Shown: one piece after another, positions 37,096 to 48,600 of the stretch
How the letters are laid out: every line of letters starts with the position of its first letter
Numbering within the stretch: position 1 is the first letter of the stretch
Source of the DNA: Embiotoca jacksoni
Lineage: Eukaryota; Chordata; Actinopteri; Embiotocidae
NCBI GenBank assembly: GCA_022577435.1
Contig: JAKOON010000008.1
Span: forward strand, 19,551,001-19,615,000
Direction of reading: 5' to 3'
DNA: 64,000 nt
Notes under the pieces: generated by a model
Seen by the model: only the letters and a program-made list of their open reading frames with translations
The model's database searches: none
What the model was told of the DNA's origin: nothing
Program-made: the position numbers and the translations under genes

Positions 37096-37109
37096 CAGAT
37101 ATCTGTTAT
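37059..37109. repeat. (TA)n microsatellite joined to an 18-bp palindrome
   Basis: About 36 bp of TA dinucleotide run directly into a perfect 18-bp palindrome at 37092-37109, centred on AACAGAT|ATCTGTT. Confidence 0.92.
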
Positions 37110-38739
37110 GAATGAGGAGTCAGGCCATCAAACTGGGACTCAGAGATATCCGACCTGAGAATATGCTGCTTTTTTTCCCTCTGTTTGCGCCTTCTGTACT
37201 TACTTGCTGTGTAAAATGGCATCACATCAGACAGTAATGATGGCCCGAACTGATCATCTAGGTGCGCAGTGTCATTACTTGAAGACATCCCAACAAGGCC
37301 ACATGCTGTAAAGGAGCAATCACACAATTCAGTTCTGTTCAAGAGATATGTTTGTCAACACGATTTGCCAACCACGTTAATTATTTCTGTAGTCAACATA
37401 CATAACAACTAAAGTGTGGTTAAGCATAGGCAACTGAAAGCACGTGGTTTGGGTTATGGATGCCATGATTACATTTTAATAAAGCAAAGTTACATTCATT
37501 GTTAATGTAAGACAGAACACAAACTCTGATGTCTCCCATTAAAGTCAGAGGTACTACTACTTTTCACAGATGTATTGGATATGAAATGTGTTCACAAAAA
37601 TGATCCTGTATGAACATAATTCATATTAAGACTTGATTAAAAAAAACACTATGGATGCAGAGTTAAAATTATACACTATTACTACAAAGGGGATCCACAA
37701 ACTGGAGTGTACATTTACTATCGACATATTGAGTTATGACTTTAATGTTTATCCTGGTTTTCTCCTCCAAAGCACACATTTGTTTATATCTTGTATTCTC
37801 TATTGTTTCAAATGGTGACTTTTAATCTTGAACAACAATGTCTGATCAACTACGAGAGGTTAGACTGTGCCGTCTCCACTGTTTCCTCATTCCCTCTCTC
37901 CTGTCCAATCAGTTATCCATCTCTCCCGAATCCTTGAGAAAGCTCCATTTCTGTCTGTACCAGAACATCTTTCTGCTAGGTTTCCCTAACATATCCTGAA
38001 AATGTACACATAAATGCCATCAGTGCCCACACGCAGCCAGATTGCCAAGGTCGACCAAACATATCCGGCCCAGATAGTCTCGCTCACTAGATGCGAAGCA
38101 GACTTGAAAAGTGAAATTATTCAGAGGTATTGCAAACCATCAGAGACACCACTTCATGAAATCTTAAAAAGAGATGTGTTATAGTCTTGGTGGAGACAGC
38201 ATTTAACTTTGCAGCTGAATGAATACCATTTTATTTTTTTAGTATGTATACAGTATTATACACTAAAAAAACATATCAGGCTCAAGGAGTTTTGCAGACT
38301 TGAAAGTGAATTTACTAGCGTAAGAGTAATGGACATGAATGTCACTGGACAGGGTGATATTGCACTTGGAATTGATACTTAATTTTATTTATTTTCAAAG
38401 TCTAAACGGTTGATACAACCTAATAAGCCCTTGTATAGCAGATTTCTGTATAGAGTGGAGCCCCTGTTGTTAAATAGGTCACACTAACATTAAAGTGTCT
38501 ATAGTCATAACAGCTTCCCGTGCCCTCCTTCCACAGGTCAATGGCCACATATTCATGCACTTATGTACTTACAAGTTAAATTGCTATAATATAATACCAT
38601 GCTTATTCAACATGCTAAATAAATGCATAATCAGATCATTAGTCTTTCTCTCTCTCACATTATGCAATAGTGTTCTTCCCCCACGTCTTACTTTCCGGGT
38701 CAGCGAAAGAGGGCCACTCCACCGAATCGTCTCTCTCGC

Positions 38740-39010
38740 TCATTAATTAGGTGTGATAGCACCTTTCTCCACAGGATCAATCAGTGTGTCTAATACAGTC
38801 ATTGACCTTAGACCTTCTCCGACTGCGCCTCCCTTTGTGCTCCCACCGACCCTCTCGAACAGGGAGGATGTCAGCCCGTCAGAAACACTACGCCTACCTT
38901 TCCGCTGGGAGATGAGATCATATTGGCATGAACCAATATGCAGCAATAAAGAGGGTGAATTGCAGATGGCTGGCCACCCTGTCTCGAGTGATACAAATAG
39001 ACATCTACCT
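38740..39010. promoter_or_regulatory. Conserved-element-like patch open on both strands
   Basis: This begins with CATTAATTAGGTGTGATAGCACC and continues as non-repetitive sequence of higher GC than its flanks. Frames are open on both strands (plus 38753-39016, minus 38946-38743) with no recognisable domain. That pattern is common in conserved non-coding elements, although a coding exon cannot be excluded. Confidence 0.25.
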
Positions 39011-39689
39011 CATTAGCCCAGCTCTTCAAAATGTATCTGCTCTATTCTAGTGGCTGTAACTTCTTCTGACATTTTTCTCACTTTTTGAAAGCCACTTTTA
39101 TTTTCCTATTCTGTCTCTGCTCTCTGCTTTATGTTACACAATCTAAGCAAAAGCAACCAGAGAACACCCTGCTGACCAAGATAGAAGTCACCATGAGAGA
39201 GTAGGTTTACCGGAAAGGAATTACTGATTCGAGCTAAACGTGGATATTCAATAAAAGACCTTATCATCCCTTCACATTAGCTCCATCCCGATCCAGGACA
39301 TGTTCTTACACATTACTTTACTGCCTGCTTTCTTTTAAATTGATCTGAATTGAAATGTATGTCCATCTATACACGTGCATGTCCATTTCTAACGTCACAA
39401 ACACTGATTCTTTTCAATTTTACAACACAGCTTGTTTAGAGTAATCATGGCAACAGAATACGCTGGCCTCATTTTTGGGTATTCAAATGGAAAAAACATT
39501 TAAAGGGGCACAGTGCTTTGCAAAAAAAGTGATGCTTTCTTTAATGTTTAGTAGACCAATGATTTAGAATGAAATATACTATGTTACATACGTTTTATTT
39601 TACAATCATTAACCTTTTTCTGTCTTTCTTCACCCCCTTGTAATCTCCTCTTTCTCTCCATGTATCCCTCACATTCTTTCTTCATGCAG

Positions 39690-39990
39690 AACTGACATAG
39701 CCAAGTGGACATGTTGAGTTATTGTGCTGGAGGCGGTTGTACTCTGCTGTGCTTCACAGATGATCATTTCCCAATTCCACAGCCGAGGAGCGCAGGCCTG
39801 CAGTAATTGCTGCAATGCATCCAGCAGCCAGTCCTTATCTGATGCTGTGACAAGAATAGGCCCCATTTTATTGGTCTCACACCCTATGTAATTCAGTAGA
39901 GCTTGCATCATTTCCTGCAGAAGAGACGACCATGATGGTGTCACCCTAGGGTGCTTGATGCTGATTGGATGCACAGTGTGGCCCTGAGCA
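39690..39990. promoter_or_regulatory. Conserved-element-like patch
   Basis: Non-repetitive sequence with CAGTAATTGCTGCAATGCATCC and TTATCTGATGCTGTGAC motifs, the latter resembling GATA and MAF/AP-1 sites. A 101-codon minus-strand frame (39974-39669) covers it, without a known domain. Confidence 0.2.
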
Positions 39991-42381
39991 AATAAATCAC
40001 TTCTCCTCTGTTCAGAGTAGAAACATAAGCCTTAAGGGTGACCAACCACTCTCGTCACTGAGACGCGCACACACGTGCACACACTTCGCTTAGCACAAAC
40101 AATTACAGCCTTGATTCCCTAAGCACTAATCAGAGCCAACACAAGACACATGCAGCATACTGGTGAGATCATAATTAAAACCTCTCTCTTGGCATATTAT
40201 GTGGCATATCCCAGAAGGAAGACTCTGAGACTGTAAATATATATCACAACTAACCACCACAACACCAATTAGGCTGCTAATACTCATACTAGTACGCACT
40301 GTTTTTGATTGTCACAATACATATAGACAAATAGGTTTTACCTAACTCTGGCAGTAAAAGCAAAATATATAAAAGACATAAAATTGCAAATCATTAATTC
40401 AAAATAAAATGTTGCTGTATTTGAGGTAATTGGACCATTAGATTGTTTTTACAGTCTGTATTTTTAAGCCAATGAAACTGTCTCTGACTTACAAAACAAA
40501 GGAGGCGTTTGTCTTTGGAGAATGAATGAGCTCCGACACAATGATTTCAAAACTAGTCATTAACTTACAAGGTTCCATTCACTCCACTTCCACACACTTT
40601 CCAGACTCTCTCATTTTGGACATGTATTACACAATATCCCTGATGGTGCAGTCTACAAGACTCCACACCAATTTAACTCTGTTTCAAGTCATTTTATTAA
40701 CTGTCTATAAATTCTTTTGCATATTTTTTTTATTTAATGAAATTAGTTTTCATCTTCTAGTATTAACACAGAAATGCTAAATCTTGTGCTCATATGGAAC
40801 CTTCAATATACCTTTTATTTGTAACTCAGTCTTCTGTTCTGCATGAACGGTAGTTTCAAAGCTGCATTTATTGCCAATGTATGAAGCACAATGACAATCA
40901 CGTATTATAGAAAAGGGGGGGATTATGTTAGGAAGGTTAATGGGGACATTTCTTGGCTTCAATACCAGTTTCAAAATACAGCACATTGTACAAACATTTA
41001 TCTGATCCAGATGCTGAGTTCAAGAAAACTATTACTGTCTCCAATATTTCTCACTCGACTTGCTGCAATCTAAATGCAATGTTAAAAGTCAAATTGGCAC
41101 CTCATCAGGTAAAAAGGAATCAACAGACTCAGTTCTTAATCACTAAAGAAATCCATCAATCGGTGAGGATACAATACCTCTAAACCTGACTTTAGATAAA
41201 ATATGTCCTTTGAGAAAGGATCAACATTTATGACGAACAAACATGGTTACAATTCATAACTGCAGTTAACACGAACATTGCTGTTAGTCAATCATGTCTG
41301 TAATATTTCTCTGACCCTGAAACCAGCTAATGCAAAACCACATTAGAAAACCCATCAGACCACACAATAAATACACTTACTTTGGTTTTAAAAACTGTTT
41401 TAGAGTATTTTAATAAGGTTGTAACTACTTTGGAAGTAAAGCTCTAACAGCATGTTACAGCTTAAGAAGCCAAGTATTCACCCTCCCAATTATAATATGG
41501 ATTAAAAGTTCTGAAAGAGTTGCAGAATCCGTTCTTTTATATGGCAGAAAAATCTGCAGCGCATTAATCAAAGATGGAGAAAATTGGACCCTTAACACTG
41601 CAGGAAAATGTATTAAGGATTGAGTAACAATGTATAAAAAAAAAGTTCACAAATTCAGAGTCATAGCTTTGCCTTCACGCATACTCAAACATCTACTATT
41701 CAAATTTAGTTAATTCAAAATGTTTCCAGTTATTTCCACCCTATTTAAAGGATGAGGCTGGTAATTTTCCGCATTTTTCTTCACATTCCATGAAAAAAAC
41801 AAAACAACAACAAATATATCCTACAAATAAGTAATCACTGTGTATCCAAAAACCTGATTTAGCTATTTTTCTGTGCTATAGAGCTCCATTGTTGGGCCAG
41901 AAACTCTTACAGACACATCTGTGAGCCACATTATTGCACTGTGATATGTGTTGGCATTACAAAAAATGTACGCACTGTAGTTCATTAGAAAAAAGCTCTA
42001 AAGACTCATATCAACAATTGCTTTCACTATCTCAGGAGAGGCCCTTCATACGAATAACAAATGCCACACAGAAAAAATAATACTATGTACCTGCTTGTGA
42101 CTGCGATCGCCATTATTAGTTTATAGAGTTGTTTTTTGTAATGAAGAAACAGGCCACTCAGTGCAACATTGGGGTGCAGTGATGTGATTTTAATAGGTTT
42201 TGGACAATAATGGAGTTCTGTGGCAAAGGCACATGAACTAAATCAGGGTTTGGATACACAGACAAAACTTGTAAGCAGGATACATGCATTATTGTTTTTT
42301 CTTTTTGTTTTTTGTCTTTTCATTGGATTTGTTGACATTAATTAAAATCTAGAAAATGTATGGCTTTATCCTTTTAATCCC

Positions 42382-42406
42382 TTTTTTTTTTTTTTTTTTT
42401 TTTTTT
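42382..42406. repeat. Poly-T tract (25 T)
   Basis: Uninterrupted T run. Confidence 0.92.
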
Positions 42407-43119
42407 AAACTAAACATAGAATAAATGATCACAATCCGGCAACTTAATCTGGTCACCAGAAAAGTAATAAGTAGAGAGAAGTTATAAACAGAGAGGACAG
42501 ACTATTTTTGTAAATGCTCAACATCATAATTGAATCTTTTATGATTGCTCTTCTCTTTCTTAATAACTTGTTGAAAACTGTCCTTGTTGAACCTGCATTG
42601 GAAAGATGTGGATGGAGAAAACCCCACCAGACGTACAGTAGATGTAATTGCCATTCTTAATGAAGCAAATGTAAGCAGTCCTTAGAAAGACTTTATCATT
42701 GTTACAGCTAAACAGCAGGCCCTAATGCAACCACACTGTGGTTTTCTATTATAGTTCGCCACTGAGTACTTGCTGTACACAAGGCTGTGATTACTTTCTT
42801 GTTAGTCATGGACATATAACTTGTCATCAGGTTACGTGGTGAATCTTTATGCGATGTAATTGTGAATTGTGAATTTGGAGGTGAGCTTTACATTTGTACA
42901 TCATTTTGAGGTGATCCTGTAAAAAAACACAGGTCTGATGTCATTCCTGTTGATACAGTTTAATGACGGGTATTGGAAAGTAAGGGGTCGCAATTAAGTT
43001 TATTCAAATTAATCAGCCAGTTTACTGTCTTTGATGAAGAGTGCTCTTGTTGCCTACATGTCAACATGATTAGCGAGGACAGCTTTCGGCATGTACTATC
43101 AGTTCATATAACTGTATAT

Positions 43120-43147
43120 ACACACACACACACACACACACATACAC

Positions 43148-43224
<77 letters not shown>
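43120..43224. repeat. (CA)n microsatellite
   Basis: 105 bp of CA dinucleotide, interrupted only around 43141-43150 (CATACACTTA). Confidence 0.97.
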
Positions 43225-43226
<2 letters not shown>

Positions 43227-43979
43227 TTGAAAAAAAGAGCAATTGAAAGAGAACATAGCTGAACAGCTGCCCAAAACGCCTAAAGGATTAGATTGCTCTC
43301 TTTTGATCCCTCTCTTATAACATGTACCAATGTTAAAATGCCATACCGTTGAATTGGTTTAGGTTTTATCTGTTCGTGTTGCTACTGTTTATTTTTTCAT
43401 CTGATTGAAAAAGATTATCCCTATATCTGAAAGGCTTATTGTGGTTTGAAAGTGGCTAAAAACAAAAAAATTCCAGAAAAATCACATAACAATTACTATT
43501 TGAACTCATAATAACTGCAATATACAAAATAGAAAGTGAGATTAAGCAGAGGATCTTTTTTTATTTTTTATCTCCACAGCAATATAGCTCTATGGTGTTT
43601 TCAAGAGATATTTTCATACGGTTTATTTTAAAGTCACATTTAAATTGTAAAATAAAATTAACTTAGGGTTAGGGTTAGACTGTCAACCGACAGTCTGGTT
43701 AACTCGACAGGTAAAAGATTCTACTTCACCAAGGTTGCTATTAATGGTTCAAGTTCCACCTTGGCCTGTTGATGGTGATTCAACTTTTAGTGAAGTTGAA
43801 ATGTTTGGAGAAATTGAAAAAGTTTTTCATACACTACACATTACAGGAAGATATTTAATATCACTGCAGACCCCCTTGAAAACATGTATATCTACTATCC
43901 AAAGAATGTCTGCGGCAATTTTTGTCGCATTTGAATGAATATTTATGAACGTTGGAGTTAGAGGTTGCAGTGACACAAA
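43225..43979. other. Non-coding stretch, nothing recognised
   Basis: AT-rich sequence. It contains TTAGGGTTAGGGTTAG at 43663-43678, too short to be a telomeric array, and next to it a small inverted repeat, GACTGTC-AACC-GACAGTC. Confidence 0.5.
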
Positions 43980-44009
43980 ACATTTTTACAATAGTGTCAA
44001 ACACCTGGG

Positions 44010-44085
44010 AAGATAGATGGTGCTATAGATGGTGCTGTGGTTAGCACTGCTACTTCTCAGCTAGAAGGTTTGAGGTTCAAGACCC
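44010..44085 (+). repeat. tRNA-like SINE head fragment
   Basis: GGTGCTGTGGTTAGCACTG followed about 35 nt later by GGTTCAAGACC resembles the A box and B box of an RNA polymerase III promoter. The intervening CTTCTCAGCTAGAAGG fits the head of the common fish repeat that reads GTGGTTAGCACTG, CTCACAGCAAGAAGG and GGTTCGAA. A 12-bp unit ATAGATGGTGCT is duplicated at its left edge. The tail found with this head in other copies (like the one at 23191-23500) is missing here, so it is a truncated copy. Confidence 0.55.
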
Positions 44086-44129
44086 CCCCTTTGTCATGAA
44101 CTTAAAAATAAAATCATAAGTCATTTTTG

Positions 44130-44296
44130 ACTTTGAAAATGCCGGTAATTTTTTGAACAACATGCCATAGCATGACTTTTGGGTCACTTTTTGGCCGCCA
44201 TGCCACGGGCACACCGATCGACAAAAACTAATTATTTTGATAACTTTTAATTCCAAACATGTTAAGACTAAATTTCAAGTCAGTCCGACAAAATTA

Positions 44297-44335
<39 letters not shown>

Positions 44336-44640
44336 CACAACAGCATGTCATCCAAATTATGAAAAAAAATGTCACGATACAGCAAAAAGTGACCTAAAGT
44401 AATTTTTGGCTATAGCATGACTTTTGGGTCACTTTTTGGCCGCCACGCCACGGGCACACCGATTGACGAAAACAAATTCTTATGATAACTTTAATTCCAA
44501 ATATGTTAAGAGGGCACAGACTAAATTTCAAGTCGGCCCGACAAAATCTGAAGGAGGAGTTTGTTAAAGTACAACATGTGAATCGCCAAAACAGGCGACT
44601 AAATTCAAAATGGTGGACTTCCTGTTGAGTTGACGTAATG
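44130..44640. repeat. Pair of 245-bp-spaced repeats flanking a poly-A
   Basis: The block CATAGCATGACTTTTGGGTC, continuing through CACTTTTTGGCCGCC, GCCACGGGCACACCGAT, GATAACTTT, AATTCCAAA and ACTAAATTTCAAGTC, occurs at about 44166-44290 and again at about 44411-44548, a period of 245 bp. Copies differ by about one base in ten and by a small insertion (GAGGGCAC) in the second. The second copy continues with GGAGTTTGTTAAAGT and AAAATGGTGGACTTCCTGTTG. That ending recurs in a teleost repeat family I recognise but cannot name. A 33-base poly-A (44300-44332) lies between the copies. Confidence 0.75.
44300..44332. repeat. Poly-A tract (33 A)
   Basis: The longest A run in the window. It directly follows the first copy of the 245-bp repeat. 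Confidence 0.93.
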
Positions 44641-45550
44641 GTGCAATGTAACTTTTTTGTACATCTCATCATTAAATGTGCGTCTGCAGTTGTTCTTGTG
44701 TTAGTATGTTTGTGCTGACATTAGCAAAAGACTGGGCCCTCAGCGTTATCTCAAGAGACGAAAACACATATTCAGTGTTTCTGTATGGATGTATGGCGAA
44801 GCTAACAGGGGGCAGTACACTAAAATGCATAACCTTCTTTTTTAATACTTTTCACATCAATTTGTATTATCTTCGACTATGTTGAAAAGAAAATAATTGT
44901 AAAGTTCATGCACAATGCCTTAAAACGTAATGCTGTCAAGTGTACACTACAGGTAAAATATTTGGCCTAAATATATATATTATTAAAACTTCAGTACTCT
45001 TTCTTCCAACACAGTCCGAAAAAACTGATTGTGACTTGTGGCTATAAGGACATAGCTGGAAATACCAAAGGGAGGTTTTCAGTCTTATTTCAACTTTTAC
45101 CTCCAAGCTTCTCTTCACTGTGGGACTAGGATCATGAAATCAGAATTGGTCACTGGGAAACCATCTGCTGTAACAGCAATAGCAGAAAGTCTATAGCTGG
45201 TAGCTCATTGGCACTGTTTTTGACAGTAACTCAGAAACCCATTGACAGATTCTGATGATGATTTTCACATTATGGATATTCTACAAAGTAATTTGGTCAA
45301 CATGCAGTCAGCCTCAGAAGATCAAACAAGTAGTTCAAAAGAAGCTTAATTTGAGCCTCGGCTGGTGACATTGATGGAGGCTGAAATGAACACTCCAAGG
45401 AATTTCTCAGATGCTGTGTCTGCTCAGGAGGCAGTTCCTGAATCTTGGCAAAGGTTGGTTGGAAAGCTCAATGAAAGGCATTTCTGCATATCAGATTTGT
45501 CCGAAATTCTGCAGTCTGTGGCGTTGGACAGCTGTTAATCTGTCCCTTCA

Positions 45551-45551
<1 letters not shown>
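44641..45551. other. Non-coding stretch, nothing recognised
   Basis: AT-rich, no motif or domain identified. Confidence 0.5.

Positions 45552-45641
<90 letters not shown>
45552..45641. repeat. (CA)n microsatellite
   Basis: 90 bp of perfect CA dinucleotide, 45 units. It encodes meaningless His/Thr and Val/Cys repeats on the two strands. Confidence 0.97.
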
Positions 45642-45642
<1 letters not shown>

Positions 45643-48600
45643 CCGAGCACTGTATGAAGCATTCTACTAAGGAAAATCTTTTTTAAGCTACATAAAGCTG
45701 AGAGCATATGGTGTGAGTCCCACAGGTACATGAAAATAGAGAAGATTAAAGATCAGGTCATACACTGTTCTCTGTCATCAATGGGGAGAGAAAAAAATAT
45801 CACTGTGGCATCACCGGTCTAATGTCCTGCTGCCTTTTCCATCAGTAGCACCAGAGATGTGCCTCTCCTGTCTACTCTATAAACCTTTCAAAGAGGGAGA
45901 GAAAGACTGTGAAATGGAGAGAGGTTGCTGCCAAAAGATCCCCAGAAAAGCCAAATATGGAGCAGTCAGTTCTGCTGGGAGACAAAAGAAACTGAAGATA
46001 AAGATGAAGTGAAAATGAGGGAGGTTAAGATAAAGGAAGAGCCAAAGGGACAAAGGCATACAAACATGGGGATAGGAAATAATGTAAAAAATAATTCAAT
46101 TAAAATGTCCTTAACCATTTGTTTAGCAGAGATGTTTTAGGGTTTTTTTTTGCAGAGAAAAACAAATTGATGACATTCTACTATTGATTTAGATATGTAA
46201 CTGATAAGTTTATGTTTTATTTAGAAAGGTCATTCAAGCAGATAAAACATTGTTAAACTGTGTGCACTATTATTTTTAAAAGCTGGGCAACATTTATAAA
46301 AATATTTTATGAAATGCCTTCGGTAAACGGATTAGATTAGATATGTGAGTTTTAGATCAACCAGGCTCAAACCTCCGCAATACCTTCCAGAGAGTCTGCA
46401 AATAGATAAAAATGACATACCTTTTAAGTTCCCTAAGGATAAAGGCTTGGTTAAGTGTGCTCTCAACCAGTATATTGTTGGCTGGTAAAGAAGATTTGTT
46501 TGATATAGAAAACAATTTACTCTCCAAGTTGCTTTGTTACATGTAAGACAGGATAGCCTTCTCACTATTATCAATTTATTTTGATCAAATTACAGCTCCT
46601 GCCTGTTTTCAGGGCAGAGGAAAAAAAGACCACAACACACTTCCTCGTGTTGGCCTCTACTGCGCTGCGCCTGCAGTGTTCTGTCACATCTGGTAACATG
46701 ATTTAGGCGATACGGATGCCAAAAAAACCGCAAATTTGTCCTTTTACATAGTATTTCTGGACACATCATATTTTTTCTTTTATCCATAGGCTATTTTCCA
46801 CCACACTGACTTGATGTTGTGTTTGGGGCCATATTAACTCAATAGACAGCCCATGATGTTGGTAATATATTCAGAATATCAACTTTATAAAACGCAGTGA
46901 ATGTCACAGAGTCAGAATCTTTCGGCCACTAAACCAAGCACTTCATATTTAAAAAAAAAAAATTGTATGAGGAGAAGCATTATAACAAAGACTAATTATC
47001 ACCCTGACAAACTGAAGGTTTGACCCAGACATTTTGAACAGGCTTGATGTCAGAAATTATTCTGTATCCTACTTTTTTCTTAACTCTACTCAATGTAGGA
47101 ATCAAAAACATGCATATTGTGATGGAATTGTAGATTTCGATTGAAGAAGTCAAAGATAACCGCTTTGAGTGGCAAAACAGCAATATTTATCGACAGAACT
47201 CGATCGAGGACAGAGTCAAATGTAAAGGTGTCTCGACTATCCATCTCTGACTCCCTCTTTCCTAAGTCCAGTTAATATTGTCCCCTTGAACGATATACAT
47301 TTCCAGAAAAGGCAAGGCGCCTGCCAGACTGTCAATAGCCATAACAGACCTTTTCATATGGCAAAAGGTCATAGTAACCTTGTGAGCTCAGGAAACCTGA
47401 TGAGACAGAGGAACCTGATTGATGAATCGAAATTACTTCACACATATTCAATGCAATAAGTGTTGACCTATCTGTTACAGCTATATGTATAATTACACAC
47501 CAGAGCTTTCTGTGCTTTGTAGTTGAAACAGGTCTGTATGCTATTCTGATTTTCCTTGTCAATATAGTTCACACACCACAAAAGCAAAAATGCCAGAAAA
47601 AAATAGTAAAACTGATCAAAGTACTTGCCCCCCCATACTATTAGCAATGGATGTTACATATTTACATAAATCTAAATAAACTAATACGAGCATTTTAAAC
47701 GTTTTATCAGGGTTTAAAGATCGTCAGATCTGCATCCGTTTTCTGTGCAGTCTTGCTTACTTTGACCACCATGCTGTTGCCTATCTTTTCCATCAACCAT
47801 AGCAATTCTGTGCAGACCTTTGAGTGCTCGATGCAAATGGAATTTTTGATGATAAAAATGTTTGCAATACTTTGAAAGTACAATTGAGAGCAAATATTGA
47901 GTAAGTTAAAATTTTAACTAATTTAGTTGAACTGAATGAATTTGATGAGTACTTGCTGGAGCAGTAGCCACAATATTGAACCTTGACAGACTTAATAAAA
48001 GGTAAACTCAAAAGTATAGTGCTTCCTATACTGCAAACTTCCTCAGTGGAATGAACTGTGTATTACTTTTATTGAGTGGAGCCTAGTATATCACCACCAA
48101 GTTCATTGTAATGCATTGTTCTGAAACGGCCCCGTTAAAAATGATTGATTTTTGAAAGTGCAATAACTTTACATTTAACCACTCAAGTAAAATCAAATTT
48201 GAAAAGGCTTTTCATTTAACATTTGATCCTATTTGTGTATAAATTACAAAATGTCTCAATATCTAAGTCATGGATCACATAACATAGCAATTGTCTTCCA
48301 ATGGATGAAGTACTGTAACTACCTTTATTTTACTGGCAAATGTACTGCATAAAATAATAATTGTTTTTCATTTTGTTGTGGTCCGTCCACTCTTATCCAC
48401 TCCATCTGACTGACTAAGACTGAGGCCTAACAATTACTAAATCACTTAAACTTTGGCCGTGGAAAATTCAGGAGTGACTGGTTAGAAGGTGTGGCTTAAC
48501 GTTTGGTAACTGGACAGTTTCTCTTAACACCTACTGTATGATATTGTTGGGTTTTTTTGCTATTCTAAATTAATGTGCCAGTATTTAATTGTCAATAAAG

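Larger units (their letters stand above)
33209..43119. other. Long non-coding stretch with possible conserved elements
   Basis: No gene was recognised over about 10 kb. Items listed separately are a plus-strand exon-like segment (35814-35928), TAAT-rich sequence at 36090-36270, a TA repeat (37059-37094), two conserved-looking patches (38740-39010 and 39690-39990), and a 25-base poly-T (42382-42406). Elsewhere the sequence is AT-rich and without motif. Confidence 0.5.

Noticed and set aside
43663..43678. TTAGGGTTAGGGTTAG, telomere-like
   Set aside because: Fewer than three units; too short to indicate an interstitial telomeric array.
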